Shown: positions 34,075 to 47,555 of the stretch, piece after piece
Layout of the letters: each line of letters begins with the position of its first letter
Numbering within the stretch: the first letter of the stretch is position 1
NCBI GenBank assembly: GCA_008508345.1
Contig: QNGE01000142.1
Location: 62,001 to 126,000 of the forward strand
DNA length: 64,000 nucleotides
Direction: 5' to 3'
Source: Paragonimus westermani
Taxonomy: Eukaryota; Platyhelminthes; Trematoda; Plagiorchiida; Troglotrematidae
The notes under the pieces: model-generated
What the model saw: only the letters and a program-made list of their open reading frames with translations
Told to the model about the DNA's origin: nothing
Databases searched by the model: none
Position numbers and translations under genes: made by a program

Positions 34075-36890
34075 TCTATTGCGATAGAAAATTGCGCAAA
34101 TTAGTGAAAAACAGCATGGATACATTACTTACACACACAAGAAAAAAATTCTGACTGGTAATCGTTTTGGAATTTGACAATGTACTGAAGAATACACCCC
34201 ACAAAATGGAGTACACTCCACTAATTACTTCCGCATATCTATATCCCTGGGTGAATTTGAATAGATAAAAGTGCATGCTGATTTTGGTGAAGAACTAATC
34301 TACAGTAAATTATCATCGTAGCTGCTTATAATAAAAAAAAATAAAAATGTCTCGAGTTTTCTTGGACCGACTCGTTTTATCGGCTATCAGACATTAAATA
34401 TCGTCCGTGTATTTCCAAATTTCTGTTGGCATTTATCATTGCTTTCCGTCAAAACCAAGTGTTCATTGAGTAGATGAGCTACGGTATATTTTCTTTATAT
34501 TGTTGTTTCTGCACTTAGAAATCACCAAATATAACGCATGCTGTTTCCCGGTATACGCGCAACATTTGCGCTTACCTAAGACAGACGGTTGACGTGTTCA
34601 TAAACAAAGCACACCTTGTTGTTTGATCAACATTTTTCTCAATCATTCTCGCTCCAGAACCCAGTCAGATTGCAGTGATTCACATAAGCTTGCTTTTTCC
34701 TCAATAGAAAACTCGATAAAACAAAGTAACGAGGATCTTTGAAAACATTTAACGGAGCCGTCTTGTTCTAACGGATATTATGTGAAAAAATGAGATTAAT
34801 TAAGCAGTTGGATCACTCCGTTTAATCGAGAAGCACAAGGTTTTTAAGTGGAACAACTTAAAACTTAACACTGTCATTCGATTCATTTTTTAAAAATGTA
34901 ACAAGCGGCGACTACATTTGGTCTTAAACTTCACAGTCACTGTTAGTGTTAGATTGTCCGAACAACAAACTAATGAACCGAACACACGCAGTCGACTTAC
35001 CAGGATTCTGTCGGCATAAAACAGGCCGGTATTAAAGAAAGTTGAATAGTTTAATAAAATCATTTAATCTTAGTTTGTGAATTGCCTAATGCGAATTTGT
35101 CGTACATGGAAGTTCAGTATATTCTGTGAGAATCTTTGAAATGAATCAACAATTGGTGTATTTTATATTCACGCTTACGAACCGAGATCTGTACTAACTA
35201 CACTTCTCGGGTGAAATCGGGATTTTATGTCTGTGGATATTTCTGAATGACGCAGCAATCTTCACGGTTCTTCCCATATTGACTCTCTCTTTCACACCAA
35301 GAGTTATAGACTTCTGATCCATAGTGTTTAATCAGGCCAGTTGTGTTGAATTTTCATATGTATCATATTCTGTTGAGAAAGAGAAATTAAATAAAAGGAA
35401 GTACTTAGCTTGCGAGTGTAAATGTGATTTACTTTCTACTTATCTAGGGGATGGTAATTAGTGGTGCTTTGTACACCAAACTGTTGACTCACTTTAAAAA
35501 AACTGGGGAGAATGTTTTGTTTTCCTAACACCGTTTTGGAACGGTTACATCCTTTTGTGAAATACTTTCAAATGGACCTTTGTGAGTTACCGCTTCAAAT
35601 TAAGTTGTTCACAGCTCCGGAAATGTTCTGACTGATGGCTTTTGTCCGACTAATTTGTGTTATACTTGCAAGAGGAAAAAACCGTTCTTTGTTTAAGAGA
35701 GATAGTGCTCTTAAAACCGGTATACTGTTGCTTCTAACACGGGTTTTTTTGAGTGAGCCACCTAGAATTGCTATCTGTTTGCCATACTAAGTAAATCCCC
35801 AAGTAACGAAATATGGTCTTTTTCAAACTCCACTTTTAGAGTCTCTGTATCGAACATTTACATAATTATGACATTTCAAATCGAAAAATGATTTGTTTAG
35901 AACACTTAGTAAGATACATTGAAAAAACATATTCCTTTACACTTAGTGCATTTTCATTACAACGAAAAATTGTGCGGGATTTTTGGTTTGCTCGGACCAG
36001 AAATTTTCCCAAACAGATAATAAGACGTATCACTATAGTAAACAGATACACCAGTGCATTTTCAACTCATGGTATTTATAGCATTTTTTTCGCTGCTATC
36101 AAAATGACGTATTTCACGCACGAATGAGAACATAAAACCCAGTATAGTTCCAAACTACGGTTTATTAATAGAAACGTATCACCAGTCACATGGCAAAGAT
36201 TACTTCAATACATTTACATAAAATTTCTCAGAATGTCAGATAATCCTCCTTTTTTCCTGCTATGCTTTCACGTGGCAGTACGCTGCCGATTCTGCAGTCT
36301 TAAAAATGTCTTAATGATGGACTGTTGACAGAGCGGCTGAAGAAATTTCTCTTGTTGATAACTACATTATGTTCCTCGCTGCAGACGTAAACCACACTTG
36401 GAATTCAGTCCCGATCTGATTCCGTTAGAATTCGAAAGCAATGGCGAGTAAGACCTTACACGTGAGAAGCACTTATCACGTTCACACACCATTTGCTGAT
36501 GTCAGGTTCCGAAAACATCCGGACTAAATTTACGTCTTCCAGAAACTCCGTCATGGCAACTACTGCGTCCAGTTTAGGTGACAAATTCTCTCTCTTCAGG
36601 CGTTAATGTTTACCTCTGATATTCTGGTGTATACAATTGTTAAAGTCTGAATCAAGGGAGGTGTCTGAGCATGGTTAAATGTGTTTGTAAGTTACTTTGT
36701 CATTGTACTGTCATTCAAATTTTCGGCACATGTCCCGGCTGCAGGGAGAATGGTTACATGAGGGTGGCCAATTCTTATTAAGTAACTTAAAGTGCAACTG
36801 ACATGCAAGCAATATTGGTTTCCAGATTGGACAGACTCCCAATAAACGGCGTGGAATAATCAAACTTAACATATTTTTCTTTTCGTTCAG
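34075..36890. other. AT-rich DNA, nothing assignable
   Basis: 35866-36127 is open on both strands for 61-79 codons without a convincing splice pair. The rest shows no feature. The stretch ends with a very strong acceptor at 36890. Confidence 0.45.
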
Positions 36891-37003
36891 TGAATCAGCC
36901 AAGCAGCAAATTTCTATTCTTCTATTCATTTATTGAACCCGGACCCGTTCATTCTGACGTTTTTAACACGTCAACCATAGGTTGGAAAAATAAATATACT
37001 TGA
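36891..37003 (+). CDS. Candidate terminal coding exon, function unknown
   Basis: One of the best pyrimidine tracts in the window (TATTTTTCTTTTCGTTCAG) ends at 36890. Taking one incoming base, the segment encodes NQPSSKFLFFYSFIEPGPVH, SDVFNTSTIGWKNKYT and TGA. AATAAA at 36989-36994 overlaps the last codons, and a real transcript would be cut soon after it. A weak donor (CATAG|GTTGGA) inside is an alternative end. Nothing identifies a family. Confidence 0.3.
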
Positions 37004-37243
37004 TCGATTTGCTATGAAAGCGCAGCTAAGTTAGGCAGATTTCTGTTGAGACAAATCCAAACGTGTCACACACTGATATAGCTGACAAAATTGTTTTGCT
37101 GGTCTGTGTACACCTTCAGTCAGTGCTGTTTGCAATGACAGTGGGTGAATGTGAAGACCGTTCACCATGAAATTTTAGTCAAACTCAAACTGGAAGCTAG
37201 CAGCACACACTGAGTTCACATAACTTTTTCGTTTGTTTTGTGT

Positions 37244-37421
37244 TTAACTCTCCAAGTTAATTAGATTTAAAAGGTTGTTTATTTCGTCTTGTTTTCCCAA
37301 CTTCTCTAGAGTTTTCTTATAAGGATTGGCAGCGACACAAGGAACGTCTCTATCAAAAGTGTCAAATTTCTGAATGGCATTTAGTGATTTGGATGAAACA
37401 ACCATTCCCCTGATCATTTTC
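37244..37421 (-). CDS. Candidate terminal coding exon, charged helical C-terminus
   Basis: Minus strand: acceptor TTGATAAATTTCAG ends at 37422, or the alternative ATGCCATTCAG ends at 37370, both in the same frame. The open frame ends with KFDTFDRDVPCVAANPYKKT, LEKLGKQDEINNLLNLINLE, Ser and TAA. The last 25 residues have the heptad-like Leu/Ile spacing of a short coiled coil. Sequence character supports coding better than the splice signals do. Family unknown. Confidence 0.35.
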
Positions 37422-39529
37422 CTGAAATTTATCAAGATTACCCTGGTTTGCTTGACTTCAACAGAGATTGTGCTCAAAAATATTACCCTCAGCATCGCAC
37501 AAACTTTTATAGGAGATATACGGTGTTTTCGACCACAAAAACTCGAAAAATATAAATGATTACAACCGATAAATTTGCTTTTAAATAAAAAATTGTTGAC
37601 TGTGTTCGAGTTATATAATTCCAGAAGTCATATAGCTGCGTTACAAATGAGATAGGTATTGTTCATCCCGTCAGTGTCAGGGTTGTATAGACTACAAGGA
37701 CCGTGGTCCTCATGTCACTGTGCTCACTACTATAAATAGCCTACGTAAACGAACTACTTAACTTTGGTCTTTTGAGATATTTATTAAATTACTTTCCTTG
37801 GAGAGACTACCCTCTCAACTGTTAACAGCGACCATATGCAATCGCTCATTGCTCCTCATGTAGGCCGTTTTCACTATATTTGTCAAACATCTGGAATATT
37901 TTTGGTCCTCCAGACTTTGACGTGCCCTGTGTACCAGAGCAATTATGAAAGGAAGATAAACGTCGAGGCATACCCTGAATTTAAGTGAATAAGGTTCAAA
38001 AATATATACAACGCATTTCTGATTGTGTGCTATTTAGACAAACTTGCTACCTGGGATAGCTTTTAGGCGTTAGCTTTGACGTATGTAATTCAATCAAGTT
38101 TTTCTTGAAAAGTACAAACTGCTTCCTTTTTTAGTCGGCTATGCCGCATGTAGCTTGGGACAGGTAGTTTACAAAAATGATGTTCACTACCGGACGAAGT
38201 TTTTATAAAAGTTATCCAAACAGTTCAGTTTGGACATCCTATGAGGTTTGTAGATAAATTTCCTCTAATAGCAAAACCATCAAAATTAATGACATTAATG
38301 TCATCACGTGACAAAAGTCTCAAACCGCTGAGACTACGGAAAGTCTGACATAATCGAGTAATACTCCAAATTGTTAGGCACCGTTGACCAAGCTGTGAGT
38401 GAGTACCAGAGGAGACTTCAACAGGATGCCTGTTAAACGTTAAGATGTGCAATAATGTGGACGCTGTTTTATATTAGTTCTAAGTGTGCCGAGTACAATC
38501 AACTTCCATGACGAGCAAGCGGAAACACTTCGCAAGCAATGTTGTGGTCAAGCTTCCGAAAGCAAACAACCTATCGATATGAGGGTTTATCAAAGATTTA
38601 ATTCAAAATTAACGAGCTATTTCAGTCCCTTTTGTAAATTATGTTGTCATGGTGGAGGCTAAGTGAAAGGCGCGTCACACAATAATCACTAAAAATTTCT
38701 ATCCTAATCGGCTTGGGAATTTTAGTTCAAATGGTCAGTGATTAGTATAGTGATTTCAATAAAACGGACTACCTGTGACCAGATATTGTTTCTGGTTAAC
38801 ATGTACGTGTATTTGGCGTTCTCATGCCATTAAAACAAATACTCAACACTGGTGGAAAACTGCTTAGTTACAGTATTACGCCAACCGATTTAACTACCAC
38901 TAACTCCTGAAAGAATAAAAACCGATTTGGTGATTCGGTTTTTTCCGGACCAAAGTGTTGAGAATTGATCACACTTCGAGGTATATTATCGTCAGTTCAT
39001 AACAAAAATTCTGATGAGAGAGATAAAGCAAGCATCTAAAGTACGGTTTTCTTCACACTCCAGTTACCTTCACGATTTTGTTCACAGAGTAAACGTGCTT
39101 ACAATATGGCCGTTGGCGTCGATTTCACCTCAGAATTGTCCACTGTAGCGTACTAACATGCAGTTTTCAAAAGAGTGGTTTTCATAATTCATGAAAACGC
39201 GAGAAGGCTGAACAATCTTCAGCAGGTCCTCGAAAATGACTGTTCATTGTAACCACCGCTTGACTGGTTTACTTTTAGGCGTACGAATGTTTGTTCATTA
39301 GAGCACAAGTGTTATTATTATACTCAACGCCTGAACCAAACCCAGTTACTTGTGGCAGTCGCTTGAATTCACTGATTTGTTATGGACCCAAGGATTAGTT
39401 CCGTTACAGTTTACCAGTATGACAGCACAATCATTGGTTCACTTCACAACCGTCCGGTCTGCGAAGCGTTCACCTACTCTAGCGTCCGGTTTGTAGTGTC
39501 ACACTTAGAGCTACACTCGTTTTCACTCA
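37422..39529. other. No firm gene
   Basis: 38225-38452 (minus) is open for 75 codons with ordinary composition (LTIWSITRLCQTFRSLSG), but its acceptors are weak and no donor is clear. I left it uncalled. The rest is AT-rich. Confidence 0.4.
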
Positions 39530-39742
39530 TCATGAGACCAGAAACACTTGATAATATTTATTGTAATTGTTAACCATGACATCGGAATCATTGCTTTGAC
39601 TTGATTTTCTCCAATCACCACCGGTCTGGCTAAGAGCATCGAGTTCTGCTTCAGGCACCAGTGGGAACGGATATTCACGCTTCCAGTGGACCGAAACACA
39701 AATTTCTGATTTACTCTCTGAGTTGATGCTTATCAAAAATTT
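39530..39742 (-). CDS. Candidate terminal coding exon, function unknown
   Basis: Minus strand: acceptor TTTTCTCTGTTCATTTCAG ends at 39743, one of the strongest in the window. A phase-0 frame of 70 codons runs to TGA. Residues include KSEICVSVHWKREYPFPLVP, EAELDALSQTGGDWRKSSQS and YNKYYQVFLVS. The first half alternates like beta strands, and the middle is polar and acidic. GC content is higher than the flanks. Domain not recognised; no downstream AATAAA seen in the next 200 bases. Confidence 0.42.
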   Translation of the reverse strand, partial: KFLISINSESKSEICVSVHWKREYPFPLVPEAELDALSQTGGDWRKSSQSNDSDVMVNNYNKYYQVFLVS

Positions 39743-42700
39743 CTGAAATGAACAGAGAAAATTATGCAAAAATTTAATATAAAATTCTCAATTATGCGTG
39801 CCAGTGTAGGAGAAGTTTACAGAGTAGTTTTTAAGATGAAAGCATATGTAGTTCTTCGAGCGTATATATCAGTGATGATTCCATGCGGACACTTTGAAAT
39901 TGTAGGTATCAGAACGGTGATATAAGAAACAGTTGTAAACACTTTTTGGCAATTCCTAGAAAATGCGTATTACTCCTATTGGTAGGGCTTTTGGGGGATC
40001 GTTAATCAAGGTTTTGTGTGCCTGCGGTTGCAAATCAGCGAAGCAAGTAGTGTAGACAAAGAAAACGGCTTCATTATTGGAACATATATTTGAAGTTCAG
40101 ATTTAAAAATGCCCAACAAAACCATGGCATAGACTTGCGAGATGTTTTCCAGATATGACGACTGAGTGATTTATGCAGTGAAACTTTGAAGATATTATTT
40201 CCGAGGTTGAGTTGTAGCTAAGCATAAAGAGGTTCTGATGAAGTTGTCATCAAAAACCTTGTTATATATTAATGTTTTACTGAAAAGTTGTTTGATGGAC
40301 TTGGGAGTTTAAAAGCAATCTCTTGTGACAGCTCAGGTTTTCCGTCGGACTAGAATCAGCAACAGCAACATTATATCTTCGCATAAGGAGCTCTGTAAAA
40401 ACTGGGCAACAAAGCCACACTCGTGGCTCTAGAACCTAACTATTTTTTAATTTTCCGGGCAAATATTTTTCTCTGAATCGTTTGGAATTTATATTGCACT
40501 ATGAAATGACGAGATGACCACACTGCAAACGCTACTTTAGAAGGCAAAGAGCGTAGTTTAGAACGGCTAGTCATCTCTATTATATAGTTATGCAGTGCAT
40601 TGATGTTGCTAACCAGTTTCCAAAGAATCAGCATGCGTAACGCATAAAGTAAATGACATAATTAAATGTGTCACGATAAATTATCTAGTTGTTTTTTAAT
40701 GTCTGAGAAAATCGGTCGTTCAGTTATGTCATTTTACGACGACTAAAACAAATCCACAAAAATAACGCTTTCTTTCTGATGCACTTAAACAGATGCGCAA
40801 AAGCTTCAAGAAAAAACCGGTTGATTCATGTTTGCTTTCCAATAAGCCGAAGGATGTGATGAAGTCACAGGTGAAGACCCAAATGTGAACGAAACGTGTC
40901 AGTAAGATAGCTAATAAAAATCCGTAGACCAGTCACACGGTATGCGCAAAACTAGTCTGTGTAAGCGGTTAAAATATATTAGTGAGCCGCAAAATCGTTC
41001 TAATTTTTATACGCCCATACGTGGTTCTGATCTAGTGGTGACAATTTACTGTTGAACATTTCATGTTGGATGCTGAATTGTCGCAAATTTCATTTAAAAA
41101 CACGTAGCACAATCTTCCAAGCTTTTTTCCGAACAACTAAGGTTGGACACAATCTTTTGTGGTAGTCACGGATGATAACTATTGGATTTTTAACCTCCAG
41201 CCTCAGCTTCGAAAAAATCTGAATGAAATATTCTACTGGAGTACCAGAAGTTTAGGGTTCACTGAACCACAGAATCGCAGTCCAATAATGGATTAGCAAA
41301 AGGGTTTTTTAAATAACATTGTTACCACTGGGGCACCGCTATAATTCTCGAAGCTCCCGGAACCAAATTTTTACTAGTCGAATATTATGCTTTTAGAAGT
41401 GTGCTTGGATTTTGTCTCGTTTTATGGGAAGGGATTTTGAGTCCCATTTTTCCTATTGCGTTGCGGATATAAAGCGTCGTTTACAAGGAACAAATTGCGA
41501 AATTAAGTTGAAATAGTGTGTCAAGGGAAAAATTAGTTAGACAGAATTGTGAGCAGTAAAACGCCCTACACAACGTAGCTTATAATACGGGGCTTATTGC
41601 ATGCAATGAGAATTACTTTCTCGGTTAATATCACCCCATTCACATCATTTCATCTGGCCGATTATTCATGAAGGAATCAGACTGTTTTTGAATGAAGAGA
41701 TATTCGAACGTACGGACGTCATGAGATTGTGATACAAAAAGACACCAATTGATCTGCTAGACAAAATCTCATTACGCCGACCGTGCCTCCCAGAATCTCA
41801 ATGAAATCAGGTGTGTCTCAACTTGGTATAATCCAAGTATATTCATCAAGGCCGTAGAATTAGTTATAGGAAATTTAACTCAGTTCTTTACGTTGTTATA
41901 TCAACTTAATTTATGAGTGAACGAACAACAGGAATTCATTTACTACTAAGTGTACGCGCGAGCGATGAAAGAAACTGATAATCTGGACCTTGAAAAAAGA
42001 GAAAAAATTTCAAACGAAAGTAATACGAAATGAAGAATCGTGTCCATCTTGTTTGTAAGTTGACTGCGGAATGGGAACTTAATAAAGAGAGGTTTTGTGA
42101 GAAAAAACAGTAGTCGTTTGTTCGAAAGTTGCGATACAAGTTGTTACCGCTAGTTTTGTTAAGTGTAAAGCAAAGTTTCTGTCAGAGGGAGTCAACAGAT
42201 TTCCGGGTAAATTATGAAAGTATTTAGGACTAATGAATTTACACGAAGCAACTCATTCAAAAGTGCCCACAGAAGTCGTTAGCTTAACAAGCCGTCGAAC
42301 GTTACTGGTTTTCTAGGTCTAATGATCAAGCTGGTTCCAGAAAAATTCACATGGTGAGCAGGATAAATGGTTAGCAAAGATTGTGAGTAGCATGTTCTTC
42401 AAACGTTACACGGTAGTTACAGATCGTGGGTTAATTGGCTGTAGGTCAAGGAATCGTCAGAATCCGTGTGAACACTTCCTGGTTACAGAGCTCCTTGTTA
42501 CATAATTGACTACTGAGGATCTCGACAATGGGCGGTGTCTGGAACATTCTGCATTCGGCGGACACTTTTGAAGTTTTCTGTCTTACTATCAAAATGAGTG
42601 TAGTCAACCACACGCACTAGAGAGGCAGTTAAAACTCGTGCAATCACACCGCTATTTAATGGCTTTGGAAAACTCACTTACTTATCACACAATCGACGTA

Positions 42701-43445
42701 CACTGCAACCAGTTCACGACGCTTGGAAAGAACAATTAAATGAGTAAAGATAAAAGCCACACACAGGGCAGAGGTTTATTCCTTGATAAATGAAGCGGTA
42801 AAGGGTAATTAATTGAGATTCCATGCAAAATTGGTTCGCGTCTCAGACAGTTTTAGCTGAAGTCTTGATCGTTCATAGGACAGGTCCAACGACAGGATCT
42901 GGAGGAAAATAAATTATTGTGCGCAGAGGACGATTCGCATTTCAGATCTACCAGGTGCACTGTTTTATAAACGGAACATATTCACTAACCAAACGTTATG
43001 AGCTCGCCTTTCATAAAGTTCAGACTGTTCCCAAAGTTCCAGTAGTAACGGCCGTAAGCGTTCTTCTCAACAGATGTCACGTGAGGTTTCACATTTGATA
43101 CAACCGTTTTAACATTTCGATTGCCTTCTAACTAATTTCGAAAACAACATTTGCAACATTGCCGTCTATATTCTCCCAGGACTCAGTTTACTCTATAGTA
43201 ATAACAAATTAGTAGTGAACCGCGGCACAAAAATAGCAAAACCGAACGAATATTCAGCAGGAGGCTGGCTGGAAACATTGAACTATTCCGGGCACAGATC
43301 CCGTCATACGTATTCTCAGAAAAATCTCTGGGCACTAAGTGTCTGGGAACAATTTTAGACGCATTTGCCTAAACATACAGAAAGGGTTAGTGTCTACCTA
43401 ATTAACATCCATGTTCGATAGTTAAGTGGCATTTAAAATTACCAG
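39743..43445. other. AT-rich DNA, nothing firm
   Basis: A short minus-strand segment ending at 41936 (GPDYQFLSSLARTLSSK, after TTTTCTCTTTTTTCAAG) could be a small last exon but is too short to call. 40440-40634 (minus) is open without splice support. The remainder is featureless. Confidence 0.4.
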
Positions 43446-43676
43446 TTTACTGGCACCCACAAGTGCATCCAAGCAGAATGTGGAAAATTGGAGCACAGCT
43501 TTTCTTGATGACAAAATCAAAAGAAAAATGTCGTCCATTTTTGATAGGGGGGCAAAAACAATGCAAAATGTGTTTGACCACTCAAAACTAGATGGCATAA
43601 GGGTACGTCCGACTGAAATCACACACAATACATTCACTCATCCGAATAGGACCAATCAGAAAGTACGTAAGAGATG
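43446..43676 (+). CDS. Candidate coding exon with a strong donor, function unknown
   Basis: The longest non-retroelement frame in the window (130 codons, 43426-43818) contains overlapping donors AA|GTACGT (43673) and GTAC|GTAAGA (43677). The upstream side is weak: an in-frame TAA lies just before 43426 and the only AG (TTACCAG, 43445) lacks a good pyrimidine tract. Residues include ENWSTAFLDDKIKRKMSSIF and FDHSKLDGIRVRPTEITH, charged and coding-like. The 3' part, beyond the donor, becomes hydrophobic and may be intron. Confidence 0.33.
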
Positions 43677-44341
43677 TCCACTTTTCCGGTCCTTGAAACT
43701 TGATTGGATCATTTGGTTATATACATGCTTGCTCATAATGGTTAGCAATCGAATTCAATTAGCTGGCCCAGAACAAACGATAAACACATGCACTACTGTC
43801 ATTTTACTGTACATTTAGTTAAGGGTAACTCCATTCGGTATCGATATTCTAGGTCCAGTTTTCAGCTATAAATCGACAGCAAACGAACGGGATTTTATTC
43901 ATATCATTTAATCAAGTTCATAAATGGTCCAAGCTACAAGGACGAAGGACAGCGGAACTTTGGATGTGTCACTTTGCGACCGCTAAAATGTAGCAAGCAG
44001 ATCAGGTTTTTGCATCTTTGGTCAGGGGATTTAATGTGTCATTGCGACGCAGTCGTAATAATTAATGAATTATTAAAAGACATTTTCCCAAATGAACCAG
44101 TTTCGTATATGGCGGTGTTCATTAGATGAATACACCAGGTGAAGAGACTAGATGATAATGGAAGGTTACCGGCCCATCCCTTGCAACAGCTACACTTCTA
44201 ACAAAACCCACCCCGTACAACGTTTATCTGTGTAACTGGTTCCATCTGGTTGATAATCACCGTCTTACTCGAGTCGTTTGGAACCACCTGTACGCAAGAG
44301 GAGTGAAAATCACCCAGAATTAACGCATACAAACGATCGAC

Positions 44342-44464
44342 ATGCACTTCAAACTTCAACGAGCCTTATATAATCGTGTTCAGTCTGGCGGAAGCAGTAG
44401 CATCGTCACCGTTGAAGTCGATACTGTAAAGTTTTTGTTATGCTCACGATTGAGATCAAGCGAG
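44342..44464 (+). CDS. Candidate first coding exon, function unknown
   Basis: An ATG at 44342, with an in-frame TAA a short way upstream, opens 41 codons that end at the donor GCGAG|GTAAAC in phase 0. Residues: MHFKLQRALYNRVQSGGSSS, IVTVEVDTVKFLLCSRLRSS, E. The start is basic and slightly amphipathic, so a targeting peptide is possible but not shown. No promoter is recognisable. Confidence 0.3.
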
Positions 44465-44712
44465 GTAAACACGCCACAGTTATTGTGGGCATCCAGAGCT
44501 TCAAGATTATCTAAAGCTTACAACTTCCTGTAGCAACTATTCTAATACTCTCGAACTCTTGAATAATTGACAACATAATTTCACAATTGGGTAATTTTCA
44601 TAACTCAGGCACAGCTAGGTCACTGGGGCAATCTGATTACTCAACAGTACGACGTTGCATTCTCTAGACTGTACGTGCAAAGCAAATGCTTCACGCATAG
44701 TCACAACTATAC

Positions 44713-45069
44713 TTACAAACATTCGGTTACTGCAAACGATGGGCTCTTTATACAAGCCTTGATAGTATTAGTTGCGACCCTCCAGATCTTACGAATACAG
44801 TGTTTATTCACATAAAACAATCTTACACCGCTCATCTTCGCAATTAGTGTTGCCCACAGCCCGGTGTATTCTTTGCCATGTTGGTACCTGATCAACGGTG
44901 GTGTTTGTTCCGACTTTCGCTGATAAAGCGGCGATAAACTCTGGGTAGTTTTATGAAGTATGCACTTTGAAATCTTCGGCTCCAAAGCCGTCTTGGTCGT
45001 GATGACGTTGAATTTTCTCGCGTAAAACCCATACTGGGCTTTATATCGGGTTGTGAAGTCATGACAGAT
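44713..45069 (-). CDS. Unrecognised open segment with strong donors, no start codon
   Basis: Minus strand: 118 codons are open from just after an in-frame TGA at 45070-45072. There is no ATG before the middle, so it would be an internal exon or a decayed element. Residues include RYKAQYGFYARKFNVITTKT and SPLYQRKSEQTPPLIRYQHG. Donors GCGGT|GTAAGA (about 44826) and TGTTT|GTAAGT (about 44720) are both good. A possible acceptor is GATATAAAGCCCAG near 45035. GC content is high across 44.7-45.6 kb, and upstream frames with stops (GGWKALTGILNGARMNY) read on in the same sense, which suggests a decayed repeat. Confidence 0.35.
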   Translation of the reverse strand: MCHDFTTRYKAQYGFYARKFNVITTKTALEPKISKCILHKTTQSLSPLYQRKSEQTPPLIRYQHGKEYTGLWATLIAKMSGVRLFYVNKHCIRKIWRVATNTIKACIKSPSFAVTECL

Positions 45070-47541
45070 TCAGGTTTACTTCACCCTTCAGTAGTTCATA
45101 CGAGCTCCATTAAGGATACCCGTCAGGGCTTTCCATCCTCCTCAGAGTCGTTTTATTTCCTAGCTGCTTGCACCTATAACGTGAAAAAACTGATATTCTC
45201 TTCTGTTCATAATCAGTGGATTTCAATTCTGTAAACATCTGGGCAAAAGGGAAAATACTGAAATCCAGGAATGTATTATTCCATATTCGAGGTGAATTCT
45301 ACCAACGATTGAGGGACTGTTCGCAAGCAGGTGGGAATCCACCAAACATCCAGTGAATGTTGACAGAGTTTGAAAGCAGTCCAGTCCTTTCCAGCGACTA
45401 CCACCATAAAGGTGGATAGCTGGTTTGACCTCACTGAGTATTACAAGCAGAATGCAGGCTTTAGACACGGATTCGTAATTGGTTCGTGAGTGTCGAAACA
45501 GACGGTCGTCCGAAGTGACCCTATGTTTCGCTGTTCGATCACTACCCGTGGGCTTGACTCAGCTTGGAAGACCCTAAATAAAACAACACATGAGTACCCC
45601 AATCAAAACTATTTGAAGTGATTTTCTTCGTCACACGATACCAACTAGTTTCCGGCTATGGAGAGAACGGTGAGTTTAACTGAACTTACGAGACAACACA
45701 AATAAAATGGCTCATGAAGTCAACTCACATAACATTTTCATCCTCGTTGCCTACAATTCCTTAGTATAGTGGATACATGCATGAATTATCATTCTGAGTG
45801 GACCTCTTATTCTAAAACACAGTCATAGGTCGTGGGTTCTATTCGACGGCGTACGTGACACTGATGAGACCTTACAACGTAAACGTAGTTGTCTATCAAT
45901 TCCCTGGTGACCAGCGGAATTTAGTTGTTTGAAAATCGAATGGTGAATGTTACTGAGCGGATTCACTTCAATCTGTTGATCCTTGTTTGTAACCGCTTCA
46001 GGATAAGCACACTTTAACGCCTTAATTTTGCTTTGCCCATTTTCAGAATTTGAAGAGTTGTTTTAATTTCTGAAAAGTTTATACTTTAAGGTCAGCAACA
46101 TTTTCTCATTATTTAATGTTTTGTAGTACACACATTTTACCACCGGATTTGTTCGCACAGCAAATTATCCTACTTTACAATACGGTGTTAGGTCATTAAG
46201 CAGTTTATTCAAGATAATCCTGATTTTTATAAAATACAGATGGATCTAAAGGTGTTAGCCAGTTTACTAAAACGTCTACGAGAATATACAGTTTCTTTGG
46301 GAGGTTAATATGATACCCGAAACCTTGTTAACAGTAAACTTGTTTGGAAGATTAGGCCTCGCTAGAACATCGACCAGCAGGCTGGTTCACAGTTACGAGA
46401 TGGACCTCAAGTGTACAGCTTTGGTTAGGAACTAATGAGCAGTCGTGGTTGGCCTGGACTCCTCGATTATAACGCTGCCTGAGAAATGAAATATCAGATT
46501 ACTCCACTTGATCGGAAAAGAATAGGCATTATTTTTGTGTTTCACTGACATGTAAGCCCAGGAGTTCATAAAATTATCCTTATTACTAGGGAATCGTCCA
46601 TTGTACTTGTTATCTTCTGACTTTAATACGTGTATTTTTTTTAATTTGCATCTCAAATCGAATTCTAGTCACGTTTCATTACAGCTCATGCAACCCGTGA
46701 GCTATAGCCTACGGATACATTCGTATGTGTCAGGGAAAACCACGCGATTCCCGATATGCTATTTTCCGGTTTCACAATAATGGGCATCTTCTGCCCCAGG
46801 AAATATTTACTTAAGCATCTCATGCGTGGCTGGTTCTATATACAACAGTCCATCAATCGAAATCAACCTTACTCCTTCAATTGCCATTTGGCAACACACT
46901 CACCCACTGTCCGCGTGCACATCGCGTGCCATTAAATCGGAAAGACCACTATGGCAATTGTCATTGTTTACCTGCTTTCCAAACTCACAGTGGATTTTCG
47001 CACAAATCTATTCCTCAATTGACATTAATCTTTGTGTCGCTGTTGGCTAAACCAGCTCAGTCGCTGGTGTTCTGGTGGTCAAACCAAGATAACTGGATGA
47101 CCGATTGAAAGTTTACACTGACGCAGTTGGATTATCTTCTGATTTCACAAATTGTTTACTTCAACCTGGTTAGAGAGGGAGACGTTTTTGAATAGTTTGT
47201 TCCTGCTCTTCAGCCTGCGGCAAATTTTGTGCTGCAAACAATATATTGTGGCGCAAAACGTATACACATGTTTTCAGTGTGTCAAAAGTTCTCTGAAATA
47301 ACATTTTCGATTTTTTGGAGGTTTACAGATATGCTGACCTCACAATAATACGGAATGATAGGAACAAATATTTAGACCAAAGCTCGTCAGCTTGGTTAAA
47401 CTTTCCATTGGGCAACAGTAACCAAATGGGTCGACTGACGTAATTCTTTGGTCACAAAAATAGAAGAGTGTGGGTATAGTCGCGTCTCATTAACCCAGAC
47501 GCACTTACTAATACTAGCTGTAATGATACTCCCTAAAAACC
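45070..47541. other. No firm gene; repeat-like patch at 45.1-45.6 kb
   Basis: 45223-45468 (minus) is open for 81 codons in GC-richer DNA that seems to continue the unrecognised segment downstream, perhaps one decayed element. At 45758-45845 there is a weak tRNA-like pair of boxes with unusually wide spacing. 46.8-47.1 kb is open in two plus frames without splice sites. The rest is AT-rich. Confidence 0.4.
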
Positions 47542-47555
47542 GTGGATTTTAAGTT

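Noticed and set aside
45758..45845. tRNA-like TTAGTATAGTGG followed by GGGTTCTATTC
   Set aside because: The boxes are about 72 bases apart, too far for a tRNA gene, and no arms pair between them.
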